DNA from: Zizania palustris
Lineage: Eukaryota > Streptophyta > Magnoliopsida > Poales > Poaceae
Assembly: GCA_019279435.1 (NCBI GenBank)
Contig: JAAALK010000285.1
Location: 25,018,371 to 25,082,370 of the forward strand
Direction of reading: 5' to 3'
DNA length: 64,000 nucleotides
The position numbers and the translations under genes are program-made. Of this stretch, positions 11,176 to 20,657 are shown piece by piece (position 1 is the first letter of the stretch; every line of letters begins with the position of its first letter). The notes under the pieces are model-generated. The model was not told where the DNA came from. It worked only from the letters and a program-made list of their open reading frames with translations, and did no database searches.

Positions 11176-14100
11176 TGTAACACCCCAAATTTTCAAAGGA
11201 ATAAAAATATTATTTAATCCAATTTCCTGGAATTTAATATTTTGGAAATACCTTTAATGCCCTCCTTACCCTTTTTGAACTAGGACCTAGATGAAATGAC
11301 CAAACCAGGGGCTAGAAAAATTTTTATATAATCCCAAGGCCAAGATATATTTTGAGAATTTTTACAAATTTTCATCAACCTTGGAAGTAGCCCTAAGATT
11401 TTAATCTATTTTCTGTAATTATTTTTATTCAGAAATGTTTTGAAATAGTAACGGGCTCTCCCCTCCCTTTCTCTCTCTCTCCCGGCCGGCCCAGCCCACT
11501 CCTTCCCGCGCGCCCCGTCTGACCGCTGGACCCCACCAGTCAGTGACTCCCTCTCCCTTCGCGCACGCACCTGACAACCCGACCCCCCTGTCGGCGCCAA
11601 CCAGCTCACTCCCTCGGCCGAGCCCGACCCCACCCGTCAGTCTCCTCGCTCGTGCGCTCGCGCTCACTGGCCAGTGGCCCCTGCCTGTCAAGACCATCGT
11701 CCACCTCACGCCACCGCCCCCAAACCTCGCCGGCCGAATCAATTCCCCTCGGATTCGCCTCGCCGGCCCCTCCACCATTGAATTGTCGCCATTACTCGGT
11801 CCCCCGCACCACGCCAGGCCGTTTCCCCCCGTTAACCCACGCAATTAATCCACGGGATCAGCGCTCGCATGCATGACAAACCTCGCCGGCGCCATTGAAA
11901 ACCCCCTCTCGTCTTTCCTTGTATATGTCGCCCGTTATCCCTCACTGGTGCTCCTATTTAAGCCCCTTGGCCGTCCGCGTTTGATCCCCACGCTCACTCG
12001 TTGCGAGAACAAACAGAACGCCCTCACTTTGGTTTTAGCGCACCACCATTGCCCACACTCCAGCCACCGCTCACCGTCGCCGGATCCCCTCTCCGTCCAC
12101 GCCGACCGCACCTCCGTGACCACCAAGGCCATCCCGACCTCGGCCACCACTCCATCGTCGATGAACCCCGCCGGATCACCACTGCCGACGAGGACCCACA
12201 GGTCTTCGTCGCCTCCGCTCATCGTTGACCATGCTTCGTCGACCGTTCGTCACCGCAAGGGTACCCTCGTGATCCCCGTAGTGTCCTCTTTCCATTTTAG
12301 GCCTTAGGTACGACCGTCGTCGCTCGCCGTGGCCTTTGGCCCGCTCGCCTTCACCGGAGAAGACGACCGGCACGGGTCGAGTACCTGTGTCGTGTCGGAT
12401 CTTATCCCGACCGTGCGATCGCGATCGAACGACTCATGTTATATCGCACGTTCGGTTTATTCTGGTTCGTCGGATCGCAGCGATGGGGTATGTTCTAATC
12501 TGAGCCGTTCGCTAGATTTAAAATCTCGCATCGCATCTGGGCCGCACGATGCGTACTGGTTCGATGTTTTAATCTCAGTCGTCCACATCACTTTAACTCT
12601 CCCGCCTCGCCCTCGCGCGTTGGATCTAGATCCAATGGTCCAGATCAATCCGGCGCACGCGCACAGTGCGCAGGTTCACCGTGGGCCTGGCTTACCGTGG
12701 ACCCGAGGCGATTTTAAATTTAAAATAAATTCCAGAAACTGTTTTAAACTTGTACAATTCATATCTGGCGCATTTTAACTTCAAAAATTACCATTCCAAT
12801 TTCAGAAAATTTGTAATATTATTCTCTTCATGTTCATACAATAAAAACAGTATGTTTCCTTTGGACTTTTCATGTTTATTTAAATAGGTATTCAAATGCC
12901 CTTAGGGTAAAAATGTAAATTCAATTATTTAAATTTCACTAAAGTTTATATTTATTCATTTCCTGATAATATAGTGAAACCACTAAGTTTTCTCTGAACC
13001 ATTTATTTCAAATTAAATAGAAAACTTAAGATGAGATTTTTTTCTTTTTTTACAATTCAAAACCCCTTATAAAAAGGACAATAATCCCTTTTAGTTAATT
13101 TTAAAATTATTTATAAAATAAGTTTCAGAAACTAAACTACTTGGTTTTCTTTAATTTGACGAATCAAAACCTATGTGCTTGTTGTGTGATTTTATATTGT
13201 TTAATCGGATGTTGTATTTATTTTATTCTACTTTATTTATATTGGAAAGACTACGACGCCACCGAGGAACCGGAATACTTCCCGGAAGTCCATCCCTCAC
13301 CTTTCGCTGATCAAGGCAAGTCACCAAACAATATTTTTGAGCATATTGAACCCATGTTTTATTAAACTATCGCTAAAACACATAGGCTATACATGCATTA
13401 GTTCAATGAAAACCCTTACAATATATTTATTTAGGATCCCCCGACCTTGATGTGCAACCCAAGCCATGCTATCTCGCCTAACCTCCTTGTCACCATATGA
13501 TTAGTATTATTAGCTAGTGTCCAATGTATTGACACGATCGCTATAGGATAAAAATGAGTCGTAGCAAAATGGTTCTACTATATGATCCCCGTTACTTCTT
13601 ATCCTTCGAATTCTGTCGGTGATGAGTTGTGGTTGTGAGTGAATGCATGGTGGGTTCGGGGTGCAAGCTAGGGCATTGGTCGGTAGCACCCGGGGCACTA
13701 TAAGGACCGGTCTGCGGGATCCGTTACAATACACTTCCGTACTAACCACAAGTCTAATGGGTAAGTCCTAACTAAGGTATGGAGTGTTCCAAACTGAGGC
13801 CACCATTTGGAGATGGGTCAAGCAGCACCTGCGGGTGGCTTGTACCGACGTGGCGCAAAAGGGGATGCGACGTTAGCCGGGATGCGGCCCGGCGCGCCGG
13901 CAAAACCTAGAGCGGGTGGTTATCGCTTGGAGCGTTTCATGCTGAGGTTTTGGCACAAGTTCCCGTGGTATGGGTCATCTCGTTACACTTTGGTGTTTGG
14001 GATGAGTGCGTGCCTTGTGGGTTCAGTAGTACATCTCTGATCAGAGTCATAAATCTTTTCGAAAAGCTGAGCCCACGGTCAAGGGCGGGTTGCATGACAT

Positions 14101-14627
14101 CTCACAGTTAGATTACTTGTGATATGTATGTGCATGATGGTTTGACATGTAAGGACTGTTGTGCGAGGAGGTAAAACGTACTCCTCGAGTTAGATGATAT
14201 TATTGTTGTTCACGTTTACTTTCAACATGATAAAACTTGACTACATTAACTGCAATAACTGAAAATGTACTTTTCCGCACTTTTAGCCAATTATCCTTCC
14301 TTTGTTATTACCTTGCATTATTATCTGCATTTGCGGTGGCTTGTTGAGTACTTTTTGTACTCATACCCGTTGAACACCTCAGAGGATGCCTACTATGAAG
14401 ACGGTCTGGAGTAGTGACCCAGTCAAGTGAAAAGATCTTGAAGAAGGCGTTCGTCATGCATTTCAATTATTTTTATTATTGCTTTTATTAAACTCTGATG
14501 TAATAAATATGGTCTGCGTACCATGAATATTGTTGTATGTACGATTATTGCATGATGAACCTCTTGTATTATTGTTTTTCTTACGAAATTCAATAATGTT
14601 CTGATTTGGTTAAATCGGGGCGCTATA
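11176..14627 (+). mobile_element. solo LTR of chromovirus X family
   Basis: A 3452-bp solo LTR begins TGTAACACCCCAAATTTTC at 11176 and ends AAATCGGGGCGCTATA at 14627. It is flanked by the 5-bp duplication GGCTC (11171-11175 and 14628-14632). It is the same family, in the opposite orientation, as the LTRs of the complete element at 20658-32911. A TATA-like TATTTAA is at 11955-11961. The lack of internal sequence together with an intact target duplication points to LTR-LTR recombination. The GC-rich reading frames at 11406-12778 have no protein motif and are not genes. It landed between the antisense gene's TATA box and its start codon. Confidence 0.93.
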
Positions 14628-14655
14628 GGCTCGGCGATAAGGAGAGACCGCCACC

Positions 14656-14663
14656 TTTTATAG
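14656..14663 (-). promoter_or_regulatory. TATA box of the Tat-D antisense gene
   Basis: On the minus strand the sequence reads CTATAAAAGG. Without the inserted solo LTR, this box would lie roughly 190 bp upstream of the ATG at 11008. The Tat-A homologue has a TATA box about 95 bp upstream of its ATG, so the arrangement is similar in both copies. It is a sequence-based prediction only. Confidence 0.55.
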
Positions 14664-14960
14664 AAACCTAAAGCTTATGTGGTACGCCTTTGTTGCATTG
14701 ATTCACATTCTCCTAAGGTCGACAAGTGGGGCCACAGTGAGGTGCATCCGCAAGGGTGCCCTAGGAGCCTGAACCTACGAACGGGAACCCAAGCGACGAG
14801 GCGCCTCATCGCCCAATCCTGTCGATTCAATTCTCCCGACTGTCAAAGCCACTCCAAAGTCATACAAAAGGTCCACTCATTCTTTAAAAATTCTACTACA
14901 ACATTATTTCTAGCACATGCCCCCTTTCTCACTTGCAGGATGATCGAATGGACGCATGCG

Positions 14961-14969
14961 AGGGGCTAC
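14961..14969 (+). other. polypurine tract of Tat-D
   Basis: AGGGGCTAC directly precedes the TGTTGG start of the 3' LTR. The same AGGGGCTAC motif precedes the 3' LTR of Tat-A (46090-46098). It is the expected plus-strand primer site. Confidence 0.75.
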
Positions 14970-15635
14970 TGTTGGAGGGAAATAATCTCGTCAGCAGTAA
15001 TGGCAGGATCACGAATCCCGGGGATGGCTATGAAGCCCGCGCATAGGGAGCCCCCTGCCATTGGATACCGAACCACAAGGCAGTTGTTTTAGGGTTACAG
15101 GAAACGCCCTCTGCCCGATGGGAGGCCTCGCAAGGATCCGGGACCCCCTAGGGCATGCCGAAGGTAGCCGCGTAGAGAACCCCATCGAAGACCGAACGAA
15201 GGTATCAACGGAGCCCCAAGGCCTCCAGGGGAAACTCCGAAGACAGCCTCGTCGGAGGCTGTATGCGAGATCCTCCAGACCACGATGACATCCAAACGGC
15301 AACCACTAAAGTAATGACGTGACGGCTACAGTGTCGAACGAATCCTGTCAAATGGGACATAAGGGCACTATAGCAATCAAGTCATGACCAAGCGTACGTC
15401 AGGGCCATGCGTGCGTCGTCACACCAGTCATACGCTAGCTCTACTCAGGTAGGTGTATAAAACTGGTACCGTCATACCCCTATAGAGGTAGGAATACAAG
15501 GTCTTTAATGACGAATGTAACTCGGGGGTAAAATGGTATTTGCCCTCCGAGGGCCTTTCCTATAAATACCTTCCTCCCATATTGTACATGCATATTCTTT
15601 TGGAAGCAAGAAATAAGTAATCTTTTATGCTAATA
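14970..15635 (+). repeat. 3' LTR of Tat-D
   Basis: The LTR starts TGTTGGAGGG at 14970 and ends ATCTTTTATGCTAATA near 15635 (about 666 bp). The end corresponds to the ATCTTTTATGCCAACA end of Tat-A but is mutated from CA to TA. A TATA box (TATAAATA) lies near 15573. The right boundary is inferred only from that end motif, because the left target duplication is not in the window. Confidence 0.72.
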
Positions 15636-17323
15636 GTGGCTACTCCAAAGGACATATTACTTTTGGTCGACTATAGTGGAAGACTACATAAAGTAGTATA
15701 GGGGTATCAAGATTTTCAGAAGTTTGGAGCCATTTAGAGGGCACCTACATCGACGATGAACCTTATAGTTAAACCCTGGTCTTTCAAAGGATGGAACGTT
15801 GACATGATAAATTCTAAAAAAAATACGAGATTTTCATGGTGTTATTATATTATATATAGATACAATGATAAAAATTTGAAAATATTTCAAGAAATTTGTT
15901 ACATAGGATGTTAAGAAACTCGAGATTATCTTAAGAGGGATTAGAGTTTTGAGAGTGAATGGGTTATGGTTGAAAGTAAATTGATGGTTAAATGTTTTTT
16001 AAACTTAAAAACTTTCTTATAATCAAAATACATCATATCTCATTCCATATAAAATTTTCATATTTTTCTAGATGCATTTGCTATTTTTATCTCATTAATT
16101 GTGTTTTTAGGATTTAAATTGAAATATGTGAAATTTGAACTGCAAGTACTTAAAATAATGTACCAAAATTTATAGAAAAATCATATTCATGTTTTGTGTC
16201 GATTTTTAGTTCTTATTCACTAAATTTAAAGAAATTTTAAAAAATCTTTATTATGACACTCGATCGGTATTGTGGAGCTTAAGGGTTTTTTAATTCTACA
16301 AAAATCAAATAAAATCCGAAAAATACATAGACTTGTCATGTTGTTTTGATATATAGATATTATAGGTACTATCATTTTGGTTAGAAACGATGCACTATAA
16401 TTTTGGTTATCATTTTGGAAAATTTGTGAAATGATGAACAACCCAGTACAGATTTATTTTAAACCGAGTAAACATTTGAATACAGATTAATATTTGAATT
16501 ATTCATTTTGTATTCATATCTAAAAATATCTAGATTTATTCGGAATAAATTGATAGATAGGGTTATCCGGATTTATTTCCATCGGATTCAGACGACGGAA
16601 GAAAGCTGCCACGTGCGTTGGCTTGCTCGCTAGAAAGCTGCCGCAGTGCTTTTTTTTGATAGGATTGATTGCGACGCCGGCTATGATACCATATGAAAAA
16701 ACAGAGGCCAGAAGCAATGCCTTCGTCTGACATTGCGTATGTGTTTATATAGGCATAATAGCCGATACCATTGCGTATTTGCGTTTATAAAGAAAGAGGC
16801 TGTTTCATATAAGAGATAAAATCCGGGTCAAATACTAAACAAATCTTAACAAACTATATTACATGCCATAGATAGATATTTAACAATGCAAACATAACCA
16901 GCTAAGACAGATTAGTGTGTTGATTTGGTCGAACAAAATGGCAAATATCATTGATCTTTTGCAGTATTTCTGGCCCAGAAAAGACGCAAGATAGCAAGTG
17001 GAGACGAATAAACGGGGGGGAAAAAGAAGAGCAAATGAGGACAAATCATGCATCGATTCGAGCCCAGATGGATTAATTTCACCAGAGAATCAAGGGGCTT
17101 CACCAGAACACGCGTCCTTTTTACCCAAGACACAGACCAGAGTCACCAACCAGCTCGTATGTCAACAACCTCTCAAACCACATCACCACAAGACAAAACC
17201 CAACTAGCTATTGAACAACCAACCACAACTGAACGAACACGAGCAAGCTAATCGAGCTAGATCTAGGCAGATCGATCACAGCAGAAAACATGGCATCACT
17301 AGTGGCATTGCTTGGTCGGTTGC
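15636..17323. other. intergenic AT-rich DNA
   Basis: No gene, RNA gene or repeat boundary could be supported here. Short frames (16226-16717, 16948-17133) lack motifs and codon structure. The last 300 bases are the likely 3' untranslated and downstream region of the minus-strand GASA gene. Confidence 0.6.
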
Positions 17324-17890
17324 TCACGGGCACTTGGTTCTGTTGCCGTGCGTAGTCCAGTCCGTGTAGCACTTGCCGCAGGTTTCCTTGTTGCCGGCGG
17401 TGCCCGCCGGCACGCAGCGGCAGACGCTGCAGCACTTGAGGCAGGCGCGGCTGCACACGTTCTTGCGCGAGTGCTCGCTGCACCGCACGTCGCACGCGCC
17501 CAAGCAGTCTGAACCACCCCGACACAACGCAAAAGATTATCAAACGTACGATCACCACAGCTTGAGAGTGCAGATCAATGGGCATCAGATTCAGGCATAT
17601 GTACAGTACCTTTGGTGGTGTCCACGATCTTGTGGGGAGGAGGCCCAGCGGGAGGAGCCGGAGGGTATTCTGCAGCCTGCCACCATATTCGAGATTTCGA
17701 GCCAGGAATTAGTAGAGGCGTAGAGGCGTAGAGCAAGAAGAGACAAATGTGCAGCTGACGTTTGCATTGTTTCACTGGGAGTACATCTGTATTCATGCGT
17801 GCATGAGATGGTTTTGCGTACCTTGACGGTGCTGAGCAGGAGGAGGGACACCAGGAGGGCGACGGCCGCCGAGAGCTTGCGGAGAGCCAT
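17324..17890 (-). CDS. GASA/Snakin (gibberellin-regulated) cysteine-rich secreted peptide
   Basis: Three exons on the minus strand: 17890-17822, 17676-17610 and 17508-17324. The introns (145 and 101 bp) have GT donors (AAG|GTACGC, AAAG|GTACTG) and AG acceptors (GGCAG|GCT, TTCAG|ACT), and the frame is kept through both. The product is 106 residues. Residues 1-23 (MALRKLSAAVALLVSLLLLS and on) are a signal peptide, residues 24-45 a short Pro-rich linker, and residues 46-106 a GASA domain with all twelve cysteines in family spacing, including the CC pair, VCRCVPAGTAGNKETCGKCY and the terminal KCP. GASA proteins are small secreted or cell-wall peptides tied to hormone-responsive growth, redox and defence. 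Start, length (80-120 is usual) and splice sites all agree. It is the only intact host gene seen. Confidence 0.95.
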
Positions 17891-18001
17891 GGTGGAGCAC
17901 TGGACTTAGGGCGACTGACCTTATAGAGCAAGAGCTTTTCTTTGCTGAGGCTATGGGCCCTTGATGAGTGGCTGGCAGGCAGTATGATGGCAACCGAGGC
18001 G

Positions 18002-18010
18002 CTTAAATAG
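18002..18010 (-). promoter_or_regulatory. TATA box of the GASA gene
   Basis: CTATTTAAG on the minus strand lies about 112 bp upstream of the ATG at 17890. It would place transcription start near 17970-17980 and give a 5' leader of about 85 bases. It is predicted from sequence and spacing only. Confidence 0.6.
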
Positions 18011-18344
18011 GGGGAGAGCGCTGGGCAGCTAGTAGTAGGAGAGTGAAGAAGGCTGCAGGCTTTTTAGTGGCCCGCACAGTGGTAGTGATGGGCGTGTTAG
18101 CGTGTCAGGGTGTGGTGGTCAGTGAATGTGGCCGTGGTCAAGCGGACGCCAGGTTGGCTGAGTTAAGTGAGCGGCTGTGCGCTTGCGATGCGTGCATGCA
18201 TGCGGACATGCGGACATGCGGTCGCCCAATCACTTTGACACTTGCCTACCGGCGACCCGTCGATGTTCATCGAGTAGGCTCAACGTGTCCCTCTGGCAGG
18301 GCGCCACAGTTGCGTCTCATCTAGGTAGAGTCGTCGTTTTCCTT

Positions 18345-18745
18345 CTATTATACTTAGAATTCTATTACTAAAAAAATAGTACATAATTATTATTTTATTA
18401 AGAAAATCTATTACAAAAAATAGTACTCATATGGTTGATGTAGAATAACTCTCGTATATATATATACATATATATAAATGCTATCCTATACCATTTGTGT
18501 AGAATAATTATTCTACCGAGAAATCTATTACTGAGAAAAAAGTAGTACTTAATTATTATTCTTCTGAAAAAAATCTAATACTGAAAATAATACTCCAGTG
18601 GTCGGTGTAGAATAACTATTCTACACACGTGATGTAGAATAGCGCTACCGTATATAGATTTTTGCATTAGAATAGTAATGGAGTATTATTTTTTTCTTAG
18701 AAGTAGATTTCTCAGTAGAATAGCTATTCTACACCCGTCGTCTAT
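18345..18745. repeat. AT-rich palindromic segment, MITE-like
   Basis: The segment is built from inverted copies of short blocks: TGTAGAATAACTATTCTACA (about 18618-18637) is a near-perfect palindrome, with relatives at about 18499-18518 and 18716-18734. GAAATCTATTACTGAGAAA and its inverse TAGATTTCTCAGTAGAAT occur as opposed arms. No coding capacity is seen. This suggests a miniature inverted-repeat element, or two overlapping ones, upstream of the GASA gene. Exact termini and target duplication were not identified. Confidence 0.55.
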
Positions 18746-19822
18746 GATAACATTTATATATATATATAAATATAACTAATTAAAATAATAATTTACTTAA
18801 CGGATGTAGTTGTGTGCCGGACTCATACGTTAGCTTTGAAAAGTCCTTCAGTTTTGCTCAAAAGAGTCCTCAATAAGCACACCAGCTTTTATTAAATGAC
18901 GCTAGGCAGAGCGGCCACGCACGCCTGCAGCATGCAGAGAGCGTACGGGGTTTTCGCGGCTTCGGCTGAGCATTGGCATAGGGGAAAAGGAGGTGCATGT
19001 GCTGAGCTACACTCCACCGAGATAGTGGGGAGAATGTGTGGGCGTGCAATGCACGGTTGTGACTGGCCATGGTGACAAGCTACGTACATGCCGTGCTTGG
19101 GGGAGGACGTCATGCCGCCCCAGGATTTGTCGGATCGGCCTCGGGAGAAAGCACCGTCGGCTGATGAGTGGCTGAGCACTCATCTCAGCTCTCGGGGAGA
19201 CGAGATCACGAGGGTGAAGCAACAACGGGTAAGAGCCATTTTTTCGTGGAAAACTCCAATGCAGCATGCTCGCCATATTCTTCTATCTCCCTATTTTTTG
19301 TCTTTTCTGTAGTGGAATAGGGAGCTTATAAATGCTCTCTATAATTCTCTAAATTTATATTTCTATATTTACTTATATTTTATTAATAACATTAAATTGT
19401 TTATTTTATTTTTTTGACTAGAGGAGAGGGATGTAGAGTGAGTTTGAGTAGAGAGAGGAGAGGAATTGGGAGGGTGACACGGTAGCTAGGGAAATAGAGA
19501 TGTGGATGGACTGAAATTTTTTTGGTTTCTGTAAGTATCATTGAAAATTTGTTATTTTTATAGATATTACAAATTTAATTTTTTGTGTCTGTATATATTA
19601 TTGTCGGCGGTTTCAACGTTAGTCAACATTATTTTTTTATAAATATCAAAATTTTTCTCACTAGAAATTAATGATGATTTAAACTTAGTGATCAGTTGGC
19701 ATTCACTTAGGCCACCATGTGAGTAATATTCACTCATCCAATCTAGCATAACTAAGATCGAACGAGAGAAAAGAAAGTTAGCTAGCTTTGTGAGCTTAGA
19801 ACAGTTTTGGCATTTAAAAATG
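18746..19822. other. intergenic DNA without supported genes
   Basis: Frames on both strands at 18870-19312 overlap one another and carry no motif. 19280-19500 is a low-complexity AT-rich run followed by a GA-rich run. Nothing further could be supported. Confidence 0.55.
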
Positions 19823-19856
19823 CACTATTATAGAAAACCCTATTAGTGATGGGTGA
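19823..19856. mobile_element. left end of a CACTA-like DNA transposon
   Basis: CACTATTATAGAAAACCC at 19823 resembles a CACTA terminal inverted repeat, and is followed by TTAGTGATGGGTGA, a repeat that continues at 51153 on the far side of the Tat-B insertion. The last five bases (GGTGA, 19852-19856) are the Tat-B target duplication. No transposase is visible. Confidence 0.45.
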
Positions 19857-20078
19857 TGTTGGCGCAAAGGATTATACTAACAGGTTTAGAATAACCTCGA
19901 AGGGTTAAATGGACGAGGTGACTAACTGCGGACTATTCTAGGCCTCCGCTGGGGATAATAACCTTAGACTAGTTCGAAGTATATTTGTTTGTGTCGGTAT
20001 TCGATCCTCTTTTACAGTAGAAAAGGGGTATTTATAGGCATGAATACAATAGAAAAAAACTATCCTACCCTCTAGTTA
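19857..20078 (-). repeat. 3' LTR fragment of Tat-B
   Basis: From TGTTGGCGCAAAGG at 19857 it aligns with the right-hand LTR (50769-51147), then stops at about 20078 after CTCTAGTTA. The remaining ~155 bp of LTR are missing, as are the 3' non-coding region and integrase gene. The TATA region (TATTTATA at about 20030) is retained. Confidence 0.82.
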
Positions 20079-20657
20079 TAACCACCAAGTGTGCACGTTG
20101 TCCGAAGGTCCAGCAAAACTTTTTCGTACTCTGCTATATTATTGGTGGCTTTAAAGTTGAGCCTCGCAGAGTACATTGCCTTTTGGCCCAAAGGTAAAAT
20201 AATCACAGCTCCAGCACCCGCTCCGGAAGCTCGGTACGCTCCATCGTAGTAAATGGTCCACACTCCTTCGCTCAGTCCCTCCAAAGCCCATACAGCAGGC
20301 GGAGTCCACTCCGCCACGAAGTCGGCGATCACCTGTGATTTAATGGCCATTCGTGCAGTGAAGGATATGCCAAAGGGTGCCAGCTCGACAGCCCATTTCC
20401 CTATCCTCTCAATGGAGTCCTTACTGTGGAGCATGTATCCGAGGGGGTAGGATGTTGGGACAATTACATTATGGGCTAAAAAATAATTTCGTAGATTCCT
20501 CGAAGCCATTACAAGTGTGTACGCAATTTTTTCAAGCTCGGAGTACCTTGTCTTTGCCCTCGATAGTGCTTCAGAAATGAAGTATACCGGATTTTGAACC
20601 AGTTTCCCATCTGCTTCTACTTATCGGACAAGTATTGCACTTACGACAAAGCCTGTC
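20079..20657 (-). pseudogene. Tat-B RNase H region, truncated
   Basis: The frame encodes the tail of the gypsy RNase H (NYFLAHNVIVPTSYPLG) and then the start of the second, archaeal-type RNase H that marks the Tat lineage: WTIYYDGAYRASGAGAGAVI with the first catalytic Asp, and KATNNIAEYEKVL with the Glu. The part with the later catalytic DSQ motif is gone, because the frame runs into LTR sequence at about 20079. The right edge is the CTGTC duplication (20653-20657) of the chromovirus insertion; coding continues at 32912. Confidence 0.82.

Larger units (their letters stand above)
6420..15635 (+). mobile_element. Tat/Grande-like Ty3/gypsy element Tat-D, 3' part
   Basis: This is the 3' non-gag-pol half of a plus-strand Tat-lineage element: tandem array (6420-7100), antisense gene (7365-11008), polypurine tract (14961-14969) and 3' LTR (14970-15635). 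It is interrupted by a solo LTR at 11176-14627. The order of parts and the protein similarity of the antisense gene match the complete Tat-A element at 35327-46594. The left side, with 5' LTR, gag and pol, is cut off by an inverted LTR and then the window edge. Confidence 0.8.

Noticed and set aside
11406..12778. Several GC-rich frames, Pro/Ser/Arg-rich, on both strands
   Set aside because: They lie inside the solo LTR, overlap each other on both strands, and match the corresponding non-coding LTR parts at 22986-23647 and 31827-32679.
17299..17585. Other-frame cysteine- or alanine-rich frames over the GASA last exon
   Set aside because: Only the frame ending at 17324 has the 12-cysteine GASA pattern and fits the upstream exons by splicing.
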